This document shows, piece after piece, positions 8,879 to 16,418 of a DNA stretch of 32,262 bases (its first letter is position 1; each line of letters begins with the position of its first letter). The position numbers and the translations under genes were made by a program. This DNA is from Planctomycetota bacterium (GTDB lineage: Bacteria; Planctomycetota; PLA2; JAEUHO01), in assembly GCA_028281445.1 (NCBI GenBank), contig JANQJW010000044.1, positions 1-32,262 of the forward strand, read 5' to 3'. The notes beneath the pieces were generated by a model. The model was given only the letters and a program-made list of their open reading frames with translations. It was not told where the DNA came from and made no database searches.

Positions 8879-8906
8879 TTGCGGTGCCGGGGTGCGTCTC
8901 TAGAAT
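8879..8906 (+). promoter_or_regulatory. Probable sigma-70-type promoter of tRNA-Asp
   Basis: TTGCGG at 8879-8884 and TAGAAT at 8901-8906 are separated by 16 bases and lie just before the tRNA (mature 5' end 8928). The -10 box matches TATAAT in five of six positions; the -35 matches mainly in its TTG. The divergent ugd gene begins at 8817, so its own promoter should share this 110-bp gap. Confidence 0.45.
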
Positions 8907-8927
8907 CCGCCCCGGCGACCGCCTTTC

Positions 8928-9005
8928 GGGGGTGTAGCTCAGTTTGGTTAGAGCGCCGGCCTGTCAAGCCGGAGGTCGCGGGTTCGAGTCCCGTCACTCC
9001 CGCCA
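8928..9005 (+). tRNA. tRNA-Asp (anticodon GTC), CCA encoded
   Basis: The sequence folds into a full cloverleaf. The acceptor stem is GGGGGTG (8928-8934) with CACTCCC (8995-9001), containing one G-U pair. The D arm is GCTC/GAGC. The anticodon stem is CCGGC/GCCGG with loop CTGTCAA (8961-8967) giving anticodon GTC. The T arm is GCGGG/CCCGT with loop TTCGAGT. The discriminator base is G (9002), as expected for tRNA-Asp, and CCA (9003-9005) is encoded. The convergent integrase gene overlaps it on the other strand, so this tRNA is the likely attachment site of the neighbouring element. Confidence 0.97.
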
Positions 9006-10345
9006 TTCACAACGCCCAGCAGAGCGCGAGAAACCCGCTTGCGCTTGGTCTTTCGGCAGCGTCGCTTGCTCAACGTGCGCCGTCCCCGCGATTGCGTAGT
9101 TGTGCGCGGTTGTGCGCCGCTGTGGCTGCCCAGGGGCAAGGTGGCGGACACAAGAGAGACCCCGCGCTCAGCATCGGCTGCAGGTGTCGCAGGGAGGCTC
9201 TCGACGGCGCCTCGAAGGTCAAGCCGCTCCAAGTCCGTGTACACCCCCATCGTCAAGTCGATCCTGCTGTGGCGGGCCAACGCTTGGACCCCTGCCTCAG
9301 TCAGGGCCGTCGTGAAGGTCTTCCGGAACGAGTGGAAATCAACGACGCGATCGTCTTCGCCCTTGGGCTCGATGCCAGCGGCCCGAAGATCTGCTTGGAA
9401 GGTCCGAGCCGACGGAAACAGGCGTGACGGGAAGACCGGATCCTGCGAACCAGCCGAATACCCCTCAGCCTGCAGGTCGTTGCGCTGCTGCTCCAGGAGC
9501 GGGAGCAGGTCCTTGCGGAGTAGTGCATCTTGCTTCGTCCGCGACTTCGCCGCCGCGGCTCGCAGGTGGATCACGCCAGCCTGCGCGTCGACGTCGCCCC
9601 ACTGGAGCGTCTGGAGTTCCTTGCGCCGAAGCCCCGTCATCACAGCCAGCGTGTAGAGGCGCGCGCGGGTCTCGCCAAGTCGTCGTAGCCGCGCCTCTTC
9701 CTTTGCCGATACGCCCGAACGCGTACGGGCGGAGCGGGCCGCTGCCAACGGACGTTCCCGGGCGGCCTGGATCAGAGTGGCGAGTTCCTTGCGCGCGAGC
9801 GTGCGGCGAATGCGCCGGCGATCAACGGACTCCCTGAGCATCGCAATGCTCTCAAACGGATCATGGGGCAATCGCCGACCGCGCACGAGCCAGCGACTGA
9901 ACTGGCGCAGTGCCTGCAACCTCCGGTTGACAGTCCTGGCGGCAAGACCCTCCTCCTTAAGCGCCAGCAGCCACCTTGTCGCAGGCGCTGGATCCAAGTC
10001 CCTGATGCGGCGGATGTCGTTGTGCTCGACGTAGCTACGCAAGCATGACATGCGATCCTGAAGGTGTCCCTCCGAGACGCCCCCGGAGCGGAGCATCGTC
10101 TCAAAGTCCTCCAAGTGGTTCGCGATCGGACGATCCAAGTGCGCCAGGAGGTTGTCGATCCCTGCGACTTCGCCGAGCTCAGCTCGGCGAATGATGTCGG
10201 CCGCCTTGAGCTCAGCCGCGCGGCGATCTCGTGTCCTGAGGGAACACCGGGTTCTGCGGCCCTGGATAGAGTACTGCAGCCAGTAGACTGCTTGCTCCTT
10301 CTGGTTGCCTTCCTTGTCTCTGTACTTCGGTCGGAAGATCCTCAT
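8948..10345 (-). CDS. Tyrosine-type site-specific recombinase (integrase) at tRNA-Asp
   Basis: A 465-residue integrase. Residues about 60-155 are the SAM-like core-binding domain (TVNRRLQALRQFSRWLVRGR). Residues about 180-375 are the catalytic domain with Arg240 in TGLRRKEL, a beta-hairpin Lys near KSRTKQD (about 267), His338 and Arg341 in HSFRK, His359 in ARHS and the nucleophile Tyr369 in MGVYTD. The stretch between HSFRKTFTTALTEAGV and QALARHS looks about five residues shorter than in related integrases. The last roughly 19 residues (GGSDGTRTRDLRLDRPAL) are read from the antisense strand of tRNA-Asp, and the stop (8948-8950) lies in the tRNA D-loop. The start ATG (10343-10345) overlaps the stop of the upstream gene by ATGA, so translation is coupled. 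It should integrate or excise an element whose end lies at the tRNA 3' part. Confidence 0.9.
   Translation of the reverse strand: MRIFRPKYRDKEGNQKEQAVYWLQYSIQGRRTRCSLRTRDRRAAELKAADIIRRAELGEVAGIDNLLAHLDRPIANHLEDFETMLRSGGVSEGHLQDRMSCLRSYVEHNDIRRIRDLDPAPATRWLLALKEEGLAARTVNRRLQALRQFSRWLVRGRRLPHDPFESIAMLRESVDRRRIRRTLARKELATLIQAARERPLAAARSARTRSGVSAKEEARLRRLGETRARLYTLAVMTGLRRKELQTLQWGDVDAQAGVIHLRAAAAKSRTKQDALLRKDLLPLLEQQRNDLQAEGYSAGSQDPVFPSRLFPSARTFQADLRAAGIEPKGEDDRVVDFHSFRKTFTTALTEAGVQALARHSRIDLTMGVYTDLERLDLRGAVESLPATPAADAERGVSLVSATLPLGSHSGAQPRTTTQSRGRRTLSKRRCRKTKRKRVSRALLGVVNGGSDGTRTRDLRLDRPAL
8978..9005. repeat. Inferred attachment-site region (3' part of tRNA-Asp)
   Basis: Tyrosine integrases commonly recombine in the T-arm and 3' end of a tRNA gene. 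Here the integrase gene abuts and overlaps the 3' half of tRNA-Asp with the element side to the right. No second exact copy of this segment was seen by eye elsewhere in the window, so the limits are inferred. Confidence 0.35.
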
Positions 10346-10593
10346 CGTCTTCGCCCTTTCTTCTTCCTACCGTGCTCACTCTCCAAGTGCTCGAGCCCGG
10401 CAGCGATGGCCAGACGCAGCACTTTGCTCCGACTCATGTGTCCCACAGCCGCAAACTGCGGAATCGCCTGGAGTCGTGGAATGAGCCTGTCCACGCGATC
10501 CACAAAGCTCTTGGGCATGCGGATCGACACGGGAACTTCGTGAAGTGCCTTCGCCATAGCCAGATTGTATGACAAATAAAATACGTCCGCCAT
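10342..10593 (-). CDS. Ribbon-helix-helix (CopG/Arc-like) protein between xis and int
   Basis: An 83-residue protein with a ribbon-helix-helix layout: a strand VPVSIRMP, a helix KSFVDRVDRLIPRL, and a second helix MSRSKVLRLAIAAGLEHLE after a short connection, ending in a very basic tail (GRKKKGRRR). Such proteins bind DNA as dimers and act as repressors, antitoxins or recombination accessory factors. The ATG at 10591-10593 shares a base with the upstream gene's stop (TGATG), and its own stop overlaps the integrase start (ATGA), so all three genes form one coupled operon. A second ATG at 10557 begins MAKALHEVPVS and is preceded by TACAAT only six bases upstream in an AT-rich patch, so a leaderless shorter form is possible. 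Its place suggests control of integrase or DNA bending during excision. Confidence 0.72.
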   Translation of the reverse strand: MADVFYLSYNLAMAKALHEVPVSIRMPKSFVDRVDRLIPRLQAIPQFAAVGHMSRSKVLRLAIAAGLEHLESEHGRKKKGRRR

Positions 10594-10814
10594 CAGGCTG
10601 AGTCCTGCCGGTTCTCATCGATGAACCTGTCGAGATCTCGGATGTCAAGACGTCGCATGCGCGGCGGGATCAGTACGCTGGCGATCTTCCCTGAGGCGAT
10701 GAGATCGTAGAGCTTCCGGCGTTTCATGCCCAAGTAGCACGCCGCCTCGTCAACGGTCACTAGGCGCAGTCTGGGAACACCAGAGGCGTCTTGGTGTTGG
10801 CGGGGTCGGACCAT
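10593..10814 (-). CDS. Excisionase-family helix-turn-helix protein
   Basis: A 73-residue protein with the short winged-helix motif of the excisionase/MerR-like family: LVTVDEAACYLGMKRRKLYD, then LIASGKIASVLIPPRMRRLD, then IRDLDRFIDENR. The pattern V.EAA.YLG......Y.LI.SG.I......R..R....D...FI is diagnostic of these DNA-binding proteins. It heads the overlapping operon that ends with the tyrosine integrase, so a role as recombination directionality factor (Xis) or operon regulator is likely. ATG 10812-10814 has no clear Shine-Dalgarno. A toxin-antitoxin or general transcription-factor role is less likely given the neighbours. Confidence 0.82.
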   Translation of the reverse strand: MVRPRQHQDASGVPRLRLVTVDEAACYLGMKRRKLYDLIASGKIASVLIPPRMRRLDIRDLDRFIDENRQDSA

Positions 10815-11054
10815 CGTTCTTGGACGCTACCGAACGGGGGCGGGGGTGCGATAGCACTGCCGAAGGAAGAAACGCTCCCAGAGCCCCGGTAGCCAACGAC
10901 AACAGCAGGTGCTGTGTTTCGACTCCCAGGAGGCGCTGTGGCGCGCGTTGGAACCTGCTCCGCAGGTAGCTGCGCCTCGCTCTCGCCTGCAGTATCCGCT
11001 CACGGCTGGCTCGTCTGCGGCGCCGCAGGCAAACCCCTTGCCGATCCGCTGCCC

Positions 11055-11160
11055 GTTCGCCGCGTAGGGATCAAGGGGGGCGCAGCCCCGACGAGTGGCC
11101 TCCGGCGGAGCACGAAGCCGCAGCGTAGGAACTACGCATTCTCGAGTTCGCCGCGTAGGG
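11055..11160. repeat. 15-bp direct repeat pair
   Basis: GTTCGCCGCGTAGGG occurs at 11055-11069 and again at 11146-11160, 91 bp apart start to start. The second copy runs directly into the hairpin of repeat copy A. A GCGTAG/CTACGC hairpin lies between them. Confidence 0.7.
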
Positions 11161-11305
11161 GCCTTCCGAGTTGCGGGAAACTCGGAAGGCGCCTTTCCGC
11201 CTACATTGAGCTACCGGCCGCCGATTGGCTGTACACGCCGGATACTGCGCCTCTGCGCCGTTTCCGCCTTCCTGGGAAAGCGGAAACGGCTCGGGTCCCA
11301 CGGGA
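11158..11305 (+). repeat. Dispersed hairpin repeat, copy A
   Basis: This element starts with a perfect 12-bp stem (GCCTTCCGAGTT at 11161-11172 with AACTCGGAAGGC at 11179-11190), continues with CTTTCCGCCTACATTGAG, then a variable part, and ends with a perfect 11-bp stem (GCCGTTTCCGC at 11257-11267 with GCGGAAACGGC at 11280-11290, allowing a base or two of coordinate error). Copy B near 20195-20340 has the same order: TTGCGGG, CTTTCCGTCTACATTGAA, a GATCGGCTG-like stretch and a terminal hairpin. The two copies have diverged, but paired positions change together in the last hairpin. It is non-coding by appearance. Confidence 0.6.
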
Positions 11306-12053
11306 ATCGGCGGCTCGCGCGCACGCGGCGCTGGTCGCGTCTATCTGTGGTCCGGGCGAGTCCCAACCATACATATACGCGACCGGTCCTCCGAGCCGTT
11401 CAACTGGCCGTCGTTGCCCGGTAACCCACCGTACACCCACGACCTCCGGCTCGATGACGTAAAACCGGTCGCCTCCCTATGGGTGAGGCTTGCCTCGCTC
11501 CAATTGCGAAACGACGAAGAGTGGGTTCGCTTCGCAGGTCTTCGGACAAGCGAAGAACACGGAGCCTCCTTGATGCCAAGCGCCGGGACCCGGGAGCGAA
11601 CCGCGGTCGCCTCCGGTCGCGCCATGGGAGCGCTCGCGGGCGCTGCTCACGGGGCCTTACGCGAGAGGCGCTGACGGCGTGCCCGATGACCGTCTCTCAC
11701 CGACAGCGCCTTGAGTGGCTACTCGACGCTTGGCGGGCCCTCCCGGCGACGCAGCGGGACCGAGCTCCGTGCGCGTCCAAACTCCATCGGTAGATCATAC
11801 GCAGAACGCGCCGGAGCCGCCGCCGGCACCTTAGGTCCCAGACAATGCGAAAGGGCCGTCCGGTCTGGCGCTCCATGGCAATCAATGCTCTCGCGGGCCA
11901 GTGGCGGCTCGTTCGTACGCGATGGATCCCCCGGTCTGTGCGACTCACGGTCGCTAGGCGGGCGACCCAGGCGCGATGTCGAGATCCGCTTCTCGCGGCG
12001 AACCTCGCCTCTGGCGCTACGACGACATGAAGACGACCAACTAGGAGATGGAC

Positions 12054-12824
12054 ATGAAACGGACCTCGTACATCGCACTATTCGCCTTCGCCGTACTGAT
12101 CGGCGCAACGGCGTTGCCGCAAGCCTCCGCCGGGAACTACACGAACTCGGCGGCTCTCTACTTCGACGTGGAGCTCTCGGTTGGCGACTACCTCTCCAGC
12201 ACCGACAGCCACAAGATCATCCTCGTGGACGACGTGACCTACTCCGTACGGTTCGTTCCCTGCAATGCCACCTCGGCCTGTGATTTCTTCACGACGGGCG
12301 ACATGCCGGACGAGTTTGGCCTTCCGTGCAACATGCTCTTCGGCGTAGCACCCACGGGCCCTTCCGGCGGTTTCGAACAGACCTGCTTGGAGGGCTACCA
12401 GGAGATGGTCGAATCGAAGTCCGACATCTACGAGCTCAACCTCGTCGACTCAGACGGAAGTAGCCAGAACGACGTGTTCGACCGCTTCACCATCGCGTCA
12501 TACGGGCAGCTTGCCATGCGGTCGTTCAAGTCGCGATACGCCTTCCGTGGCTGGGACATCGCCATCGGCCTTGGCGGCGGCGGCTATGGAGGCGCCGGCC
12601 TCGCGTGGCCGATGTCGATGCCCATGACCTACGATGCGACGCCGACGAGCCAGTCGCGTCACTACCAGTCGCCCCACATCGTCCAGCACGGACGCGTATA
12701 CCTGCGCGTCGGCACGGGTGGCACGAACACGGCGTTTGCGAATGTCAAGGGGCGTACAGTGCTCACGACCGATCCCAGCAGACCAGTGATCGACACTACC
12801 ATCACGACTACGAGCGGCTCCTAG
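12054..12824 (+). CDS. Secreted protein of unknown function
   Basis: A 256-residue protein. AGGAG (12043-12047) sits six bases before ATG 12054, which is preferred over ATG 12048, whose distance to the site is too short. A clear signal peptide (MKRTSYIALFAFAVLIGATA followed by LPQASA) should be cleaved near ASA|GNY. The mature part has four cysteines in two close pairs of motifs (VPCNATSACDFF, LPCNML, QTCLEG), suggesting disulfides, then a Gly-rich stretch (GLGGGGYGGAG) and a Thr-rich end. The repeated aromatic/polar strand pattern looks beta-rich. I do not recognise a family. It is followed after 24 bp by another exported protein on the same strand, so they are probably co-transcribed. Confidence 0.85.
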   Translation: MKRTSYIALFAFAVLIGATALPQASAGNYTNSAALYFDVELSVGDYLSSTDSHKIILVDDVTYSVRFVPCNATSACDFFTTGDMPDEFGLPCNMLFGVAPTGPSGGFEQTCLEGYQEMVESKSDIYELNLVDSDGSSQNDVFDRFTIASYGQLAMRSFKSRYAFRGWDIAIGLGGGGYGGAGLAWPMSMPMTYDATPTSQSRHYQSPHIVQHGRVYLRVGTGGTNTAFANVKGRTVLTTDPSRPVIDTTITTTSGS

Positions 12825-12848
12825 TCGGCGCGGTGGAAGGGTAGGCGC

Positions 12849-13955
12849 GTGCTGAGCCCGCGAGTCGTCGCCGCCGCGGTGGTGCTCGGAGGTCTGGCCA
12901 CAGGCGCCGGCTTCTCGGTTCTGCTTCGAGACGAGGTGGCCGGCGTCGCCAGGTCGGCGACCGGCGGACTGCAGGTTAGAAACGTCCTCGAGATCGCAAG
13001 CCGTCGGAGCGCGAGCTTCGATCCGTCTGGCCCGCCTGGCCGGGTCGCGTTCGCGCTTCCGCCCGGACTCGGGCTGGACGGCATCACGACGGCATTCCTC
13101 TATCCCGAAGCCAAGGATCGACCCGTGCTCGGCCAGGCGATGGAGTGTCAACTCCTCCAAACATCGGGCGGTGAGTTGGATCTTGCGCGATGGATCGAGG
13201 TCACTGAACCGCAGGGCGACTGGTTCCTGCTATACGCCGTCTCCGCATCGGACGAGGCTAGCAGCCGCTGCTGCTTCGTTGGCTGGGAGCGCATCCAGGC
13301 GGCCGACCTGTGCGGCGGCAGTTTGCGGATCGTGCCCCGTACCGGGAACGAGCATGTCGTCCGCGTCCAGCTCGCCGACCAGACGCGCGTTCCGGGCGCG
13401 CTCGTGTCGGTCGATCTCCTGTCGTTTCTTGGCGGCGCCACCACGACGAGCACGCTGACGGACAGCCGCGGAGAGGTCCGATTCGTCGGACTGGACCCGC
13501 GTGCCGACTGGACGACTTTCCTCCTGCGTGGCGTAGGGCCCGTCACCAAGCGCATCGAGAGCACGCTTCTCGGCGACGGACGTCCTACCGTACTGCACGT
13601 CCCGGTACACGGCGCGTGGCGTTTCGTCCCACTCCACGTCGAGAAGGCCTGTCCCGGCCAGACCACACTGATCGAGCGCGTATGTGCGCGCGACGGGATG
13701 TCGCGACACTGGTTGAGCAACGACCTCCTGTTGGGAAGTCGAAACGGAATCGCCCGTCCGTACGTGATGTGTCGCGCCGGTGCCACGCTGCCCAAGGCGA
13801 TGGACGTCTGGTTTCGGGGCTTTGAACCGCTTGCGGCACGGTTCGACGGCACCTCGTATCGCACTTCGTTTTGCGAAGCACGGCCGAGAAGGCAGGTCTC
13901 TGCAGAAGTCCAACCATCCGGACGAGGCGAGCTCGGCCCCCGCGGGAGGCGGTGA
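12849..13955 (+). CDS. Exported or anchored protein with a carboxypeptidase-regulatory-like unit
   Basis: A 368-residue protein that begins at GTG 12849, seven bases after GGAAGGG (12835-12841). Residues about 5-25 form a hydrophobic signal segment (RVVAAAVVLGGLATGAGFSV). A central part around residues 165-230 (VVRVQLADQTRVPGALVSVD then DSRGEVRFVGL) resembles one carboxypeptidase-regulatory-like beta-sandwich unit as in the two larger proteins of this window. Cysteines are frequent (RCCFVGW, DLCGG, KACPG, RVCARDG, VMCRAG), unusual for these neighbours and consistent with disulfides outside the cytoplasm. It probably forms an operon with the preceding secreted protein. The C-terminal 30 residues are basic and low complexity. 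No catalytic motif seen. Confidence 0.8.
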   Translation: MLSPRVVAAAVVLGGLATGAGFSVLLRDEVAGVARSATGGLQVRNVLEIASRRSASFDPSGPPGRVAFALPPGLGLDGITTAFLYPEAKDRPVLGQAMECQLLQTSGGELDLARWIEVTEPQGDWFLLYAVSASDEASSRCCFVGWERIQAADLCGGSLRIVPRTGNEHVVRVQLADQTRVPGALVSVDLLSFLGGATTTSTLTDSRGEVRFVGLDPRADWTTFLLRGVGPVTKRIESTLLGDGRPTVLHVPVHGAWRFVPLHVEKACPGQTTLIERVCARDGMSRHWLSNDLLLGSRNGIARPYVMCRAGATLPKAMDVWFRGFEPLAARFDGTSYRTSFCEARPRRQVSAEVQPSGRGELGPRGRR

Positions 13956-14339
13956 CGACTCGGTACCGTCGAACGCAAGAGGACGTCCGAGAGCCCTTGA
14001 CGCCATGCGCCAAGTCGTGTCGCAGGAAGGGCTCGGACTCGCCGTCGGGGGGCCAGTGCGCCGTGCGGCCGCGTGTGCGGGTCGCGACTCTCCGAAGAAC
14101 TCGAGGCTCCGAACCACAACATGAGCGACATCCGCCCGGGGGGCGGGCGCTTCGCTAGATCATGTGGGCCCTCGATCGCAGTCTCTTCCGCACTCTGAGC
14201 TTGAATGCAGCTCAGTCGGGCCGCCCTAGTATCGATGGTCGCGCACCCTCAAGCCGGTCACCCAGAAACCCCTTGATGCCTGGCAACCCCTCGCGGCATG
14301 CGTTATGAGGGGAGTGGGGTGCGGGTGACCAGGAGTGAG
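13956..14339. other. Intergenic region before the sigma factor gene
   Basis: No gene is supported. CGCCCG (14133-14138) and CGGGCG (14144-14149) form a short GC hairpin without a T-tract, using the same stem as the one at 5233-5249, probably by chance in GC-rich DNA. The promoter of the sigma factor-kinase operon should lie here, but no convincing -35/-10 pair with normal spacing was found. Confidence 0.4.
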
Positions 14340-14903
14340 ATGAGGAACTTTGGATACTTGATGGCCAAGGCGCGCGCCGGCGATCGAGATGCGCTGCAGT
14401 CGCTGTTCGAGCGCCATCGCCGCAGCCTCGCCAATGACATCAGGCGGCGCCTGCACGGAGATGTCCGTCGGCAGTTCGACACGGACGACTTGATGCAATC
14501 GGTCTTTCTCGGGGCGATGCGGGACATCGGGCGCTTCGAAGACCGCGGCGAGGCCGCGTTTCGCAACTGGCTGTTCATCAAGGCGCGCAACGCCGCCTGG
14601 GGAAAGGTACGCAGGGTCGTTGGCCGCGGACGGAAGCACCGCGAGCGTCGTTGGCCTTCCCAGCTGGAGCTGGTGGATCCCAGCCGGACGCCGTCAGACG
14701 TGCTGGCACGAGACGACGAGCGCGATCGCGTGCGCGCCCTCACCAGACAGCTCGCACCAGAGCGCCAGCAGCTGCTTTGGATGCGCTACGACAGCGCGCT
14801 GTCCTACGCTGAGATCGCCCGTCGCCTGGGTTTGCCTTCAGCTGACGCCGTCCGCAAGCGCCTGGCTCGGACGCTGCGGACGCTGACGCAGCTCTGGGAC
14901 TAG
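14340..14903 (+). CDS. ECF-type RNA polymerase sigma factor
   Basis: A 187-residue sigma-70-family protein from ATG 14340, four bases after AGGAG; GTG 14325, GTG 14319 and ATG 14298 are in-frame alternatives. Region 2 is visible in LMAKARAGDRDALQSLFERH and FDTDDLMQSVFLGAMRDIG, followed by NWLFIKARNAAWGKVRR. Region 4 is LAPERQQLLWMRYDSALSYA then EIARRLGLPSADAVRKRLAR, the helix-turn-helix that reads the -35 element. No anti-sigma gene is next to it. Instead a Ser/Thr kinase starts nine bases after its stop, the arrangement described for planctomycete ECF groups linked to kinases, where phosphorylation is thought to set sigma activity. The targets cannot be read from this window. Confidence 0.92.
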   Translation: MRNFGYLMAKARAGDRDALQSLFERHRRSLANDIRRRLHGDVRRQFDTDDLMQSVFLGAMRDIGRFEDRGEAAFRNWLFIKARNAAWGKVRRVVGRGRKHRERRWPSQLELVDPSRTPSDVLARDDERDRVRALTRQLAPERQQLLWMRYDSALSYAEIARRLGLPSADAVRKRLARTLRTLTQLWD

Positions 14904-14912
14904 CGTTACGTC

Positions 14913-16403
14913 GTGACGGAGCTCGGTCCTCACGAGGAGCTGGACGCGGCGATTGCTCACGCCCTGGCCCGACGGGAGCACGGCGACGAGCCGACTGACG
15001 CATCGCTTCAAGGGCGTTGGCCGGGGTGCTGGCGCAACGTCCGAGACGCGCTCGATGCCGACCAGCTACTAGCTAGGGGCACTGCGGTTGGCGCTCGTGT
15101 TGGCCCATACCGACTCAAGCGACGACTCGGACGAGGCGGGATGGGAGCCGTCTATCTCGCCACGGTATCTGGATCAGTGGGCCAGCTGCAGCCGGGTACC
15201 GAGGTTGCACTGAAGGTCCTTCACCCATACCTCGCCCGACTCGAGGAGTTCCAGCGACGCTTCCTGCGAGAAGTAGGCATCTGTGCGGCGATCGAGCATC
15301 CAGCGGTCGTGCGCACCTTGGACGCGCGTGTGATCGCACGAGATCAATACGTCCTGGCAATGGACTACGTAGCCGGCATGACGCTGCGCGACGCTATGAG
15401 AACAAGCGGCCCGGTCGGGTCGGTGCAAGGACTCCAGATCGCGAGGAGGTTGCTGGACGCCCTGGCTGCCATCCACCATGCGGGCGTCGTTCATCGGGAT
15501 ATCAAGCCGGATAACCTCATGCTCAACGACAGGGGCAAGCTCGTCGTGCTGGATCTTGGCCTGGCCCGGCTTCAGGACATCCGCTTCAGATTGTCCAGTA
15601 CTGGGCAGATGCTTGGGACGCTTCAGTACGCGGCGCCCGAGCAGTTCGATCCGGAGATAGGGGGGCTCGGCCCGCGGACCGACCTACACGCGTTCGGTGC
15701 GACGATGTTTGAGATGCTCACCGGTGAACTGCCCTGGACCTGGGCCGACCCGCGCCAGCAAGAGACGCTAGCGCCGCCACGCATCAGAAGCGTTCGACCC
15801 GAGATTCCGATCGGTCTGGCGACCGTGATTGACGCCTGCCTCTCGTTCGAGCCCGAAGGCCGGCCCGCCACGGCGCGGGTTGCCGGGGCCGGCCTCGACG
15901 CCGAGAACGCGGACGCTAGCAGCGCAGTACCCTTCTTGCGATCGTCGGTCGAGCGCGCACTCGCGCGCCACGTGGCCCAGCTTCCCGCCAGAACGGGGCG
16001 CGTGCTAGTAGTAGCCGGCAGCGACAATCTTGCGGGTGTCATCGATCGCCTGCACCGGACGCCGTCAATCGGCGCAGTTGTCAGCGGAGATCTGTCGTCG
16101 ACGACGACATGGGGGAGCGTGTTGCTGGCGCTGATCGGTGTACCGTGCACGCCGTCCGGCGACCTCGGCTACGAGCACGCGGCCTGTCAACTCGGCGCGT
16201 GGCTCACCACCCTGGCCGCGTCTCGCCCCCTTGCACTTGTCCTGAGCGGTCTGGACGCAGCCTCCGACATGGACCGAGCCCTCGTCTCGTTGCTCATCAC
16301 GCGATACACGGCGTCACGTCCGATTCTCGTTGTCGTTTCGTCTGATCGTCACGACGAGGCGATGGAGGAGTACCTGCGAAACTCCCACGTCGAACGCATC
16401 TGA
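14913..16403 (+). CDS. Ser/Thr protein kinase with a degenerate AAA-like C-terminal domain
   Basis: A 496-residue protein from GTG 14913, in an operon with the sigma factor (nine-base gap). Residues 1-63 are a helical N-terminal part. Residues about 65-320 are a Hanks-type kinase: glycine loop GRGGMGAV (73-80), ATP lysine K101 in VALK, catalytic HRDIKPDN (194-201), DLG (214-216, Leu replacing Phe of DFG) and APE (241-243). After residue 330 it resembles the ATPase part of kinase-AAA-TPR proteins, with RVLVVAGSDNLAGVIDRLHR where a Walker A loop would be and LALVLSGLDAASD in the Walker B position. The P-loop GxxxxGK[ST] is absent, so nucleotide hydrolysis there is unlikely. No membrane helix is visible. 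The gene ends 15 bp from the convergent larger kinase. Confidence 0.9.
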   Translation: MTELGPHEELDAAIAHALARREHGDEPTDASLQGRWPGCWRNVRDALDADQLLARGTAVGARVGPYRLKRRLGRGGMGAVYLATVSGSVGQLQPGTEVALKVLHPYLARLEEFQRRFLREVGICAAIEHPAVVRTLDARVIARDQYVLAMDYVAGMTLRDAMRTSGPVGSVQGLQIARRLLDALAAIHHAGVVHRDIKPDNLMLNDRGKLVVLDLGLARLQDIRFRLSSTGQMLGTLQYAAPEQFDPEIGGLGPRTDLHAFGATMFEMLTGELPWTWADPRQQETLAPPRIRSVRPEIPIGLATVIDACLSFEPEGRPATARVAGAGLDAENADASSAVPFLRSSVERALARHVAQLPARTGRVLVVAGSDNLAGVIDRLHRTPSIGAVVSGDLSSTTTWGSVLLALIGVPCTPSGDLGYEHAACQLGAWLTTLAASRPLALVLSGLDAASDMDRALVSLLITRYTASRPILVVVSSDRHDEAMEEYLRNSHVERI

Positions 16404-16418
16404 GCCCCAGTCACGACT

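Larger units (their letters stand above)
10815..12053. other. 1.2-kb stretch without a convincing gene, hairpin-rich
   Basis: Open frames here change strand and frame without recognisable motifs or ribosome sites. What it holds: TTCGACTCCC at 10918-10927, one mismatch from the tRNA-Asp T-loop sequence TTCGAGTCCC; a 15-bp direct repeat GTTCGCCGCGTAGGG at 11055-11069 and 11146-11160; a hairpin GCGTAG/CTACGC at 11123-11137; repeat copy A (11158-11305); and from about 11310 to 12040 nothing that I can assign. A very short frame (11976-12044) ends just at the ribosome site of the next gene and may be chance. Confidence 0.5.

Noticed and set aside
8818..9006. N-terminal extension of the UDP-glucose dehydrogenase frame to 9006
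   Set aside because: The added residues are the antisense reading of tRNA-Asp, a well-known annotation artefact. The conserved MKVAVIGTGYVG start is at 8817.
11976..12044. 22-codon frame ending just before the secreted-protein gene, as a possible leader peptide
   Set aside because: No ribosome site and no attenuation-like structure; most likely chance.
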